A DNA stretch of 64,000 bases from Cochliopodium minus (lineage: Eukaryota > Discosea > Himatismenida > Cochliopodiidae): positions 59,092 to 123,091 of the forward strand of contig JAMYWO010000074.1 in the NCBI GenBank assembly GCA_024220525.1, given 5' to 3'. Position 1 is the stretch's first letter, and the number at the start of each line of letters is the position of its first letter. This document shows positions 54,773 through 64,000 of the stretch, piece after piece. The position numbers and the translations under genes are program-made. A model generated the notes under the pieces. It had not been told where the DNA came from. It searched no databases and saw only the letters and a program-made list of their open reading frames with translations.

Positions 54773-55890
54773 ATGGATAATGATCAATATCCTGGACAAG
54801 GAGAGCAAAAAAAGTATCAAATAAATTCGATTATAATTATAATTCTTTAAATCAACCCCAATTTAATATTCATAATTAATCAAAGAGAAGTATATGACAT
54901 GAATAATCAAGGATATCAGGGATATGGAAGCAATAATTTTGGAGATTATCAACCCAATTTTCCTCCACCAAACTATAATCAAAATTTGAAAGAGAATGAG
55001 CATCTCCCCAGAGAATATCTTTCCAACAACAATAGCAATCCCAACAATACCAATGAGAATACTAATATCTCTAATGGTTCTTATCCTGGCCAAGAATATC
55101 AGAGACAAAATGATATGGGTTATCAAATCCCTCAAGAACAACATTATCATCCTCATCAAGGTTATCAAAACCAACATTCCTATCAATGTAAGTGAAAAAT
55201 TTGCATAAAAAATAAAATACTGATAATTAGGACAAATCACAGTTTAATTATTCAAATTATGAAATGATAATATTATAAATGGAGAAATCAACATATCCAT
55301 CTTCAATCTTTAAATTATAATCAATACCAAATGATTATAAAAGATATTATCTTTATTAAAAATTTTTTTCAGCTAAATTATTTTTTTATTATTCTAATTT
55401 CTTTCAATAAAAGCAAATCAGATTAGATATGGCGGAGATATGATAATGGTCTGGCCAAATCATTCAGTGAATACATATTGTGTATGTTGCCAAAGACAAG
55501 TACACACTCAAACAGTCCAAAAGTAAACAAATTTGAAAATTTTTGGATCTTTCTTTGACAAAAAAAAAAAATTAAAAACCAAATTAGGGCAAGTTCTATG
55601 GCGTGGGCTCTTTGCATCTTAATGATCATTTTTGGATGTAAGAAATTTTTCAGTTTTATTGTTGAAACTTTAATGTTTTTCTATTAAAGGTTGGTTGGGA
55701 TGTTGTTTAAGTAAAAAAAAAAATTTTGAAAAATTTTTTGTAATATTATTTTTTAAATTATTTTTTTCAATTCAACACTTTCCTTCTTGAAGTTCCCTTT
55801 TGTTTGGAAGGGTTTCAGGAGACACAACATTCATGCCCTCATTGTTTTAGCTTTATGGGAAGATCAGGGCATCAGATGTATCTAGTATAA
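54773..55890 (+). CDS. LITAF-domain membrane protein (SIMPLE-like)
   Basis: Six exons: 54773-54813, 54886-55187, 55414-55522, 55588-55637, 55690-55710 (21 nt) and 55793-55890. The N-terminal half is a Tyr/Gln/Pro/Gly-rich low-complexity region (YPGQG, NQGYQGYGS, NFPPPNYNQN), as in LITAF proteins, where PPxY-like motifs bind ubiquitin ligases. The C-terminal half is the LITAF domain: YCVCCQRQVHTQTVQK, a hydrophobic stretch ALCILMIIFGCWLGCCLIPF, then TQHSCPHCFSFMG. The two C-x2-C knuckles would bind zinc and the hydrophobic piece inserts into the cytosolic face of late endosomes or lysosomes. A 21-nt microexon carries the WLGCC centre of the membrane piece. Start chosen at 54773, since its first exon gives DQYPGQG like the rest. 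Likely role: endosomal sorting. Confidence 0.83.
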
Positions 55891-55991
55891 CATACAGAGT
55901 TTTTGAAATTTTTGATTAAAAATTAACTTTTTTTCTGTTCATTTTTTCATTTTTATCTTCAACTGACCTTCATAAAAAAAAAATTCAAAAA

Positions 55992-56438
55992 ATGAAAGCT
56001 GAAAAAGTTCTTAACACTTACATTTCTATCGAAAAAGAAAATTTTTTGAATCTCAATGTAAATTCTAATGTGACAAAAAATATTTCATACACCATAGTTG
56101 AAAGAGATAAAATTGTTTTGGAAAGTGGAGGAAAAAGGATATTGGATTGTTTGGATGAATTAGGTGTGAACTACAAACTTATTGATAATGAAGAAGAAAT
56201 AAAACTCCAATTCAAAAAAGAGAAAGATTTCATTCATCTTTTGGCAAATACTCCCAGAAAATTAGCTCCCAGGAATCTCATTCAGGTTGATGATCAATAT
56301 TTTGGTTGGGTGCTTTCCAATAAAGCAAAGATTGCCTTTGCGTTGTGGTTATCTTTTGAAGATAAAGGAGTTCAGAAGTGGATTAATTCAGGATTTCCTT
56401 TACCTCAACAATTTCTTCTTTTCAAGAAAACCATTTGA
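55992..56438 (+). CDS. Unrecognised single-exon protein
   Basis: 148 residues, one exon, with an A-rich leader up to the ATG. No signal peptide or membrane helix. Two halves can be seen: an N-terminal beta-rich part (NISYTIVERDKIVLESGGKR) and a C-terminal part with PRKLAPRNLIQVDDQYFGW, AFALWLSFEDKGVQKW and FPLPQQF. Trp and aromatic residues are frequent near the end. I cannot assign a family. The LWLSFEDKGVQKW helix looks packed and conserved in type, so this is likely a folded small protein rather than a chance frame. It stands alone between the LITAF and the Zn2Cys6 genes, same strand. Confidence 0.5.
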   Translation: MKAEKVLNTYISIEKENFLNLNVNSNVTKNISYTIVERDKIVLESGGKRILDCLDELGVNYKLIDNEEEIKLQFKKEKDFIHLLANTPRKLAPRNLIQVDDQYFGWVLSNKAKIAFALWLSFEDKGVQKWINSGFPLPQQFLLFKKTI

Positions 56439-56824
56439 TTTATTTTTCACCTTCAACTCAGTTCTTAAAATTAAATTTAAAAATTTTTTTTCATGAAATT
56501 CCCTCTTCGAGATTGTTTTCAAGATCAACAAAAAAATTAAATTTCTTATCACCAAAAAATTAAACAAAGAAAAAAGTAAAAAAAGCTCAAATTTCTTACA
56601 TTAATTCTTCATCTTCCTTTTGTTGGTTAAATTGTTTGATTTTGTGTTTGTTAACAGGGTTTTTAAATTTATAAAAATAAATTAAATTTATAAAAAAAAT
56701 ATTGTGCAGATTCTTATAATTTAAAAGCCTCAATAAACGAGACTGACCATTCCACAAAGAAAGATTAAAAAAAACACAGCATATCAAAATAATTTTATAT
56801 TTGCTGATAAAAAATAACCATTAG
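56439..56824. other. Spacer upstream of the Zn2Cys6 gene
   Basis: About 390 bases, AT-rich; no feature recognised. Confidence 0.4.
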
Positions 56825-59336
56825 ATGGATCCATCAAGAATAATAATAGATAACAAATTTATGATGAATGATAAGATTAGTAATTTTAATAACAATACGA
56901 TCATTCATCCAATTCATAATAATAATAATCTTCACAATAATAAAATATTCATCAAAAAAATGGAAGCAGTCAAAAAAATACCCATCAATAATAATCCCAA
57001 GAAAAGAAGGATTGTGGTGAAGGAATTGGCTAAAAAAGCTTGCTATCATTGTAAAAGAGGACACAGTAATAAAAAATAAAAAATTTAATTTTAATTTTTT
57101 TTTTTCCTTCACTATTGTTTTATTTATTCTATTCACAACTCTAACATCTCTTCAAAATCTAGGAAAATGTGATGATGAAAGACCCTGTAATAACTGCAAG
57201 AAATCCAAAAAAGGTAAAATTATTGTTTTTGGAAAATTATATAACATAAAAATAATCGATTTTTCATTAATTTTTATAAATATTTCTTTTTTTATTATTC
57301 GCTTAAATATATATTTTTTTATTTTTGGAAAGAATGTTTTGATGTGGTTGGAGAAAACAAGAGAAACAAGCTGGATGCAAAAGAAGATTTGAGCAATTTT
57401 CAAGTATCTGGAGATATATTCTTCGATGCGATGTTGGAGGACAAGATAAATCAAGAGAACGAGAAATTAAAGAAGGAGAACGAGAATTTAAGGAGAGAGA
57501 TAGAAAAGCTGAAGAACAGTCATTTTTTATATAATCAAAGTCAGAATTTTTATGATAACCTCTCGCATTCTACTCCATCTGAAGATTGTTGTTCAGATAA
57601 TTTATGTCATGATCATGGGGATCTTAATAATAAGCAGAGGATAAATGAGAATGGCTTCATTTTTGAAGAGTATCCACTGAAGAATAATTTGATAAATTCC
57701 AAAAATAGAAATCTCTTTGACAATTTCTTCAATAATAATAATATTGACCTCACGAACAACAATATCAAGGAGGAATCTTCAACCTCTATTTATACCAAGG
57801 TCGAATATAACAGCAATATCAATTATAACAAAACCCTCAACAATAAAAATAAAAATAAATTGGGAGGGAAGGATGGCATACCTTTAGATAACAATCATCA
57901 GTTTGATCAAACCTCCTCTATGAAATTCGAGCAAGTATACAACGATAATATCAGCGATAACACCATATTCAACAATTTCAATCATCTCAACACGAGTAAC
58001 GTATCCAATTTCAATCATCTCTTCAATGAGAACAATGAAGGAGGATTCAACCTCAATCATTCCGAGAATAAAGATAATCTGTCCAAATCCAACAAGAACA
58101 ACAAGAACAATACTTATCAGAAGGTGATAGACACCAACATCCAATCCAATGTGGTCTATAACAATCATATCAATATCATCCCTTCCAACGATAAAAACCT
58201 GAGGAGCTATCTCAATAAATACAGTCATGTAGGTAATGATGCTCCTGATTATCTCTTCCAGACATGCAATACTACAATGAGTCATAATTTCATTAAGAAA
58301 GAATTCCTGGATGATCCTCCATGCGACTCCAATAACCTCGATGATGGTGAGAAATCTTTGTTTGGCATTGATGAGGGCCATTTCAACATCTTTGGTGAGA
58401 ATCAATCGAATCATGATTTCAAAGTAGATCTCCATAATGTCAATGAAGAAGATAATATCATCAATTATTACAACAATAGAAATAGCGGCATCATCAACGA
58501 GACATCCAACAAGAATTTTGCCAATAATAATTTTTATGATCCCAATCTTGTGGTCAATGCTCCCACCAGTAATAATATCTGCACCAATACCAACAATACC
58601 ACCTTCAATTCTCTATTGAACAGCTTCAATAATAATAATAATAATATCTGCAAGGTTACCAATGAGGTATATAGAACCAATGAGGATCCCAAAGCACCCA
58701 AGATCGATCCTATCGAGTATTTCAACGATCATAAATATTTCCCCACCTCTTTCCTCCCATCGCAAAGCAGAAAAAGCAGCTACATCATCTCCAACTTCAT
58801 CCAGACCTCTTCTTCCAAGAATTATCATCCCAAATACATGATCATCATGATGTCCAGCGAGATCATGTCCATGTTGTTGGGTTATCGTCCCGATGATCTT
58901 TATAAGATTCCTTTGGGTAAAAAAAAAAAAAAAAAGAAATATCTAAGAAATTTAAATATTTTTTTATTTGTAAATTAGGAAGTATACATGCTAACATTAG
59001 ATTGGAAAAATCTGAATTTATATCCGAGGTAATAAAATGAAATAAATATAAATAAAATGAAATGAAAATTAATTTTTTTTATCTTAGTTAATGATCAAGA
59101 AAATGTCCACCACACCAATGATTAATGTGAGAATTAGGGACTATTTTAAAGAGAAGTCTGGGAAAATAATAGAGTTTTACTTCAACATCACTGTTTTCAA
59201 CGGACACAACGATTTTCCTGCTTTTTCTTTCGCTTTTGCCACTAATTACAAGATTTTGGAAAATCCCACTTATGATAAACAAGGTTTCTTGGATGTGGAT
59301 CCTACCATCGAGTTTCTCGAAGATCCTTTTTTATAA
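56825..59336 (+). CDS. Zn2Cys6 transcription factor with poly-Asn regions and PAS-like C-terminus
   Basis: Five exons: 56825-57065, 57163-57213, 57333-58916, 58979-59028 and 59089-59336. The zinc cluster is split over three exons; joined it reads CYHCKRGH, RKCDDERPCNNCKKSKK and EC, that is C-x2-C-x6-C-x5-C-x2-C-x6-C, the fungal-type binuclear cluster, preceded by a basic PKKRRIVVKELAKK. A coiled-coil-like piece follows (NEKLKKENENLRREIEKL), which would give dimerisation. A long Asn-rich region (about residues 160-440) is intrinsically disordered. The C-terminus has SSEIMSMLLGYRPDDLYKIP and later FYFNITVFNGHNDFP, a PAS-like pattern resembling ERT1/AcuK-type regulators of gluconeogenesis in fungi. 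The match in layout to that group is a memory-based inference. Zn2Cys6 proteins are abundant in fungi and also known in some amoebae. Confidence 0.83.
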
Positions 59337-59534
59337 ACACAAAAAAAAAATTTTCATTTTTTTCTCTTTTTTCTTATACTTTTGACATGTATTAATAAAT
59401 TAAAATTACTTTTTACTTGCTTCAAAATTTAAAAATATTAATTAATTTAAATATCAATTACTTTCAATATAATATTTTTTAATTTGATAAAAACAACTCT
59501 CTTTGACAAAAGAAAAAAAAAATAAATGAAAAAA

Positions 59535-60367
59535 TCATTTGACATCCTTCTTCTCATCACCACTTTCCCCTTCACCTTCATCATGTTTTACAGCATAAAC
59601 ACCATCATTGTTGATGTTATCAAAGTAGCTGGCAAGTTTTTTCTGAGCCTTACCCATGCCTCGCAAGAAGGTGGAGTTACCCTTCACGTACACGAGGTTG
59701 GTGTTTTCCCCTTCTTCTCCGTCATCCCCGTTAAGTTTGATGAGATCTTTGTTGGCTTGTTGTGGTTCCATGTTTGTTCTTTCTTGAATAAAAGTCTAAA
59801 GAGAAATGAAAATAAAAATAAATAAAAAAATTTACAAACAAAATTAAAATAAAATTAAAATCAAACAAGAAATTTTAAATTTTTTTTTTACTTTATTATT
59901 GAACTTTATGGATCCTCCAAAGGTGGACAACAATTTTTCGGGAGAGATGTGTGTTTTCAATTCTTCTAAAGTTACTACTCTGCTTTGTTCCAACAGGCGT
60001 TTGTTCATGATTGATGACAAGTTGGTCCAAATACCTTTTAAAATAAATGATAATAATATTAAAATAAAATGTGAAAAGAAAATAAATAAAAAAAAAAATA
60101 AATATGAAAAAAAAAAATAGAATTAAAATAATAAAATTAAATAATTTAATAAAATAAATAATTTAATAAAAAAAAAAATAAAAAAAAATAATTAGTTTAC
60201 TTTTAAAAGAATTGGGAGGCTCGACGAAGAGAATGGAATCGAGGCGCATAGGAATGGAGGATTGAAGGTGATTGAAGAGAATGAAGATGAAGGTACGGGT
60301 GAGACTTTCCCACTTGAAGTCTCTGCAGTCGAACACCAATGTTGCCCCATAATATTGATTTTGAATT
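59535..60367 (-). CDS. CRAL-TRIO (Sec14-like) domain fragment
   Basis: Exons 60201-60367, 59892-60034 and 59535-59795. The first reads QYYGATLVFDCRDFKWESL, then FNHLQSSIPMRLDSILFVEP, the second IWTNLSSIMNKRLLEQSRVV, then LEELKTHISPEKLSTFGGSI. This is the second half of a CRAL-TRIO lipid-binding fold: the beta strand VFD, the I..V.PP.F stretch, the W..LSS...KR helix and the final P...GG motif. The last exon is a charged acidic tail (GDDGEEGENTN). The first half of the domain is not seen. The exon begins in phase 2 while the MORN exon just upstream (60583-60723) ends in phase 1, so either an exon is missing between them or this is a separate gene whose 5' part is lost. Sec14-like proteins carry phosphatidylinositol or other lipids. 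Confidence 0.6.
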
Positions 60368-60582
60368 CTTTTTTTAAAAAAATTAACAAAATTATAAAAA
60401 TTAGTATAAAAATAAATGAAAAAAATATAAAAAAATAATAAAAATAAAAATAAAAAATTTGAAATTTGAATAAAAATAAAAATTTAAAATGAAAAATTAA
60501 ATAAAAAAAAAAATAAAAAAAAAAAATAAAAAAAAAATAAAAAAAAATAAAAAAAATAAATAAAAAAATAAAAAATTATTAC

Positions 60583-63500
60583 CTTCTCCATGTCTCTTGT
60601 CTTGGCTCCATTCACCAGTATAAACAAAACTTTTGTCCTTTCCCAACAAAATTCCTTTTCCGTGTCTCATGCCTCCCTTCCAAGCTCCTTGGTACTCTGA
60701 TCCGTCTAAATAAGTTAATCGACCTGCCAAATAGATTTTTTGTTAAATATAATCTTTATTTTTTTAATTTTCTTTTTATTTTTAAAAATTTCATTTAATT
60801 TTAATAATTTATTTTCTTTTTTTAATTTTATCAATAATGATACTTAATTTATGTTTATTAGTTTTTTGATATCTAATATTTTGATTTTTATTTTCTTATT
60901 TTTTATTTCAAATTATTTTTATTTTTGATTTTTTATTTTTCAATTTAATTTAATTTTGAATGTTTATTTTTAATTTTCTTTTTATTTTTATTTTTGATTT
61001 TTTATTTTTCAATTTAATTTAATTTTTCATTTAATTTTATGGATTTTTATTTCATCAATAATGATATTTATTTTTATTTTTATTTTATTTTATTTTTTGT
61101 GTTTTTTTTACCAGCACCATCGAATTTGTTGTCTTTCCATTGACCAATGAAAACCATTCCGCATTTATATCTCATTTCTCCTTTACCATGTTTTTTGCCT
61201 CCTGCCAATTTTCCTGTATAAACATCTCCGTTTGCATTTGTGAATTTTCCATCTAATAAAAATAAAAATAAAAATAAACAAAATAAAAAAATAAAAATAT
61301 AAAAATATAAAAAAATAAAAAAATAAAAAAATAAAAAAATAAAAAAATAAAAAAATAAAAAAATAAAAAAAATAAAAATATAAAAATATAAAACATAAAA
61401 AAATAAAAAAATAAAAAATAAAAATACATAGAAAAATATTTAAAAAAAAAGAAAAATAAAAAATAAATCGAAATAAAAATAAAAAAATAAAAATAAATTA
61501 TAAATTGTTAATTGTTTATTTAAAAAATGAAAATAAATTATAATTTATAAATAAAAATAAAAGATTAAAATATAATTATTAAAAAATAAAAAATGAAAAA
61601 TGAAAAATGAAAATAAAAATAAAAATAATATTTTTTAAATTTACCTTCACCATGCATATAGTTATTCAACCAAGGACCTTCGTAAGAGGCACCAGTGTTA
61701 AAGATTTGCTTTCCATTTCCATTTCTCATGTCTTCTGACCACTGCCCTTCGTAAACGTTGCCTTTGAGGGAGTAGGTTCCACTTCCCCATTTTTTGCCAT
61801 CTTTCCAATCTCCTGTATAACTTCCTACAAAACAAAAAAAATAATTCAAAAATTTAACAAAAGAAAGTTAATGTGAAAAATAAAAAAAAAATTTTAAATG
61901 AAAAAAATAAAAAAATTTTCTCAATAAAAAAATATTCAAAAACAAATTTTTCTATAAATAAAAAATAAAAAAATTCAGAAAAAAAAAATAAAAAATATAA
62001 TGAAAAAATAAACAAAAAATAAAAATTAAATTTTTTAATAAATAAAAAATAAAAAAATTCAGAAAATAAAAATAAAAAATATAATGAAAAAAAGAAACTA
62101 AAAGAAAATTTATCAATAAAAAGCCCAAAAATCCAAAAAATGATGATTTTGGTGGAGAGATCATNAATAAAAAATAAAAAATAAAAAATAAAAAATAAAA
62201 AATAAAAAATAAAAAATAAAAAATAAAAAATAAAATAAAAAAATGAAAAATAAAAAATAAAATATAAAATAAAAATAAAAAATAAAAATAAAAATAAAAA
62301 TAAAAATAAAAATAAATTGAATAAAAATAATCAATAAAAAATGATAAAAATAAGAAAATAAAAATATAAAAAATGATAAAAAAAAGAAAATAAAAATTGT
62401 CCACCATTATAACGTCTCAAAGAATCTTTAGAATCACTCTGCTGGCGACCATCAAATATTAAGTAGTGCAAGTTCTGTAAAAGCTTGGCCTGACTCATGA
62501 TGTTCATGTCCTTCACTCTCACCCCTACATCAAGGATGTCAATGAAGGAGAGCACTTGAGGCTGCTCCGGCCCGAAGGAGTGGCTTTGTCGGAGTTCTTT
62601 CAATCTGTATTCTGACAGCTTCAGTCCCGTCATCTCTATTATTCTCAGTAATATGTACAGTTGTCCTTTTTTAAAAGATATATAATTTGTTTTAAATAAA
62701 ATTTTAAAAAATAAAAATTATTATTTAAAAAATTTCTTTTAAAAATGAAAAATAAAAAATAAAAAATAAAAAATAAAAAATAAAAAATAAAAAATAAAAA
62801 ATAAAAAATTTGAAATAAAAAAATAAAAAATAAAAAAATAAAAATAAAAAATGAAAAATAAAAATAAAAAATTTGAAATAAAAAATTTGAAATAAAAAAT
62901 TTGAAATAAAAAATAAAAAAATAAAAAAATTGAAAAACAGATTATAGTTACCAGAAATTACAGTCCCACCAGGTCTTTTTTAAATAAAAATTTTAATTTA
63001 GATTTTCTCAAAAAAAAGTTATTTTTTTTTTACCTCGAAACTTTAATTCCGCTGACCTTTTTTCTTAAGTCTTGGGGCAAGATGTCGGTGGTAAATCTGA
63101 ACAACATCAACTCTTGTGGAATGATCACTTCCCAATAGTTCTTTGTCTTTTCGCTGGCAGTTCTGCTACCTTAAAATAATAAAGAAAAAATAAAAATAAA
63201 ATAATAAAATAATAATAATTTGGAATAAAAAAATAATCAAATAAAAATCATAAAAATATAAATTTTTATATTCGAAATATGAAAAATAAAAAATGTTTAA
63301 ACAAAAAATAATGGAATAAAAATAAAAAATTTCAAAAAAAAAATTTAAAAAATAAAACATAAAATTGGAATAAAAATTTTAAATAATCAAATAATCTTAA
63401 ATAAAATAAAATAGAAGTATGAATATAAATATTCAAAAAATAAATAGAAATAAAATATTTAAGTAAAAAAATTTTGAAAAAATAAAAATTATTACCTGTC

Positions 63501-63692
63501 AAAATAGCATTAAGTTCGTTTGCTACAATTTTTCTGAAGGGAGCTTCGACTGTTGTTTTCACTTTAATTAGAGTTTCTCTCATTATGAGACGAAGTCTGT
63601 TTTTGCAGACACGAGCAATCGCCTCAATGAGAGCCAAATCAGAAAGATCTGGGTTTTTAGATTCGGATTTTGTACAAATTATTCCAAGGTAT
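60583..63692 (-). CDS. MORN-repeat protein whose upstream exons resemble CLU/eIF3-p135, partial
   Basis: Exons in order: 63496-63692, 63034-63169, 62952-62974 (23 nt), about 62410-62666, 61645-61824, 61112-61252 and 60583-60723, all phases consistent. The first four give YLGIICTKSES, LIEAIARVCKNRLRLIM, NELNAILTGSRTASEK, TKNYWEVIIPQELMLF, RIIEMTGLKLSEYRL and FIDILDVGVRVKDM. This order (YLG., then A/R-rich helix, LN..L.G, YW, TG..L, DI...V.VK) resembles the central and eIF3-p135 region of the clustered-mitochondria protein CLU/TIF31; I give that about even odds. The last three exons are MORN repeats (YTGDWKDGKKWGSGTYS, YEGQWSEDMRNGNG, YQGAWKGGMRHGKG). The gene continues past the window edge. 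CLU acts in mitochondrial distribution and mRNA binding; MORN arrays bind membranes. The CRAL-TRIO exons at 59.5-60.4 kb may belong to it. Confidence 0.55.
62165..62235. repeat. N beside 7-bp microsatellite (AAAAAAT)n
   Basis: A single N at 62165 adjoins about ten copies of a 7-bp unit, the reverse complement of the unit next to the N at 26870. It lies inside an intron of the MORN gene, so exon order is not disturbed, but intron length is unreliable. Confidence 0.7.
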
Positions 63693-64000
63693 CTAATTTC
63701 ATAAAAAAATATTAATTTTTTTAATTTTTTTTTAATTATTTTTTAATCAATTTTTTTAATTTTTTTCTAATTTTTGATTTATTTTATTTAATTTTTTTTT
63801 CAATTTAATTTTTTAATAATTTTAATTCTAATTGATTTTTTTCTATTTTTTTTATTTTATTTTAATTTTTTTAATTTTAATTTTATTATTTATTTTTAAT
63901 TTTATTATTTATTTTATTTCTATTTTTAGTTTTATTTTTAATTTTATTATTTACTTTTCTATTTTTAGTTTATTATTTTATTTTTTATTAATTTTATATT

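Noticed and set aside
57884-58828. Minus-strand frames over the Zn2Cys6 gene
   Set aside because: The plus-strand frame of 1.58 kb is open with Asn-rich codons; the Ile/Val-rich antisense frames follow from it.
61952-62407. 151-residue frame of Phe, Ile, Leu and Tyr
   Set aside because: Translation of intron microsatellite across an N in the MORN gene; not a protein.
1-64000. Transposons, virus-like elements, tRNA or rRNA genes
   Set aside because: I looked for terminal repeats, transposase or reverse-transcriptase motifs, capsid-like frames and tRNA-like cloverleafs by eye and saw none that I could support; a covariance-model scan for RNAs could still find one.

Overview
This is a very AT-rich nuclear window from a microbial eukaryote. 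The genes are protein coding and split by spliceosomal introns (GT-AG, one probable GC-AG) that are almost pure A+T and often collapse into T-rich or A-rich microsatellite. TAA, TAG and TGA are all used as stops and none interrupts the intact genes, so the code looks standard. Clear housekeeping genes (exosome RRP4, serine palmitoyltransferase subunit, SNARE, Na+/Ca2+ exchanger family, ZNHIT1, FSH1-like hydrolase, LITAF-domain protein), RWP-RK and Zn2Cys6 regulators and poly-Asn tracts fit an amoeboid protist (amoebozoan- or heterolobosean-like). The lineage cannot be fixed from sequence reading alone. I saw no tRNA, rRNA, CRISPR, virus-like element or intact transposon.

Layout. 0-5.5 kb, minus strand: a partial ankyrin gene, two tandem Golgi-type glycosyltransferase paralogs sharing an exactly identical 159-nt block, and a damaged-looking protein-kinase-like gene running to an N at 5461. 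5.5-10.3 kb, plus strand: a multispanning membrane protein missing its 5' end, then a Qbc-SNARE with GRAM/PH-like domains (SNAP47-like). 10.4-17.2 kb, minus: a giant gene read as F-box, LRR, ankyrin and Gly/Phe-rich FG tail. 17.5-18.5 kb: RRP4, divergent from it. 18.8-23.3 kb, minus: four single-exon SAM-domain miniproteins. 24.1-26.8 kb: Na+/Ca2+ exchanger family gene, cut by an N beyond which an RCC1-repeat gene lies in opposite orientation. 28-29.9 kb: MORN-repeat protein with 12- and 15-nt microexons. 30-33.2 kb, minus: SPTLC1-like gene with several reading-frame breaks. 33.6-35.3 kb, minus: Arf-like GTPase with Leu at the catalytic-Gln position and a Cys-pair tail. 36.9-39.7 kb (plus) and 46.4-49.9 kb (minus): five RWP-RK regulators around a GNAT acetyltransferase (40.0-40.9), an unrecognised ten-exon gene (41.7-43.7) and a helical-repeat gene (44-45.8). 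50.5-56.4 kb, plus: 2-oxoglutarate/Fe(II) oxygenase, ZNHIT1-like, FSH1-like hydrolase, LITAF-like and an orphan. 56.8-59.3 kb: Zn2Cys6-PAS regulator. 59.5 kb to the window end, minus: CRAL-TRIO fragment and a MORN gene whose upstream exons resemble the CLU/eIF3-p135 region.

The genes do not form one pathway; the window is a normal gene-dense piece of a protist chromosome. The parts most likely to be new are the SAM miniprotein cluster, the RWP-RK family with a shared N-terminal LLNPM-acidic motif, the F-box/LRR/ankyrin/FG protein, the MORN-CLU arrangement and the frequent microexons. Single-base frame breaks cluster in some conserved genes, often at A or T runs, and three N positions abut microsatellite, so assembly quality must be considered in reading this window.
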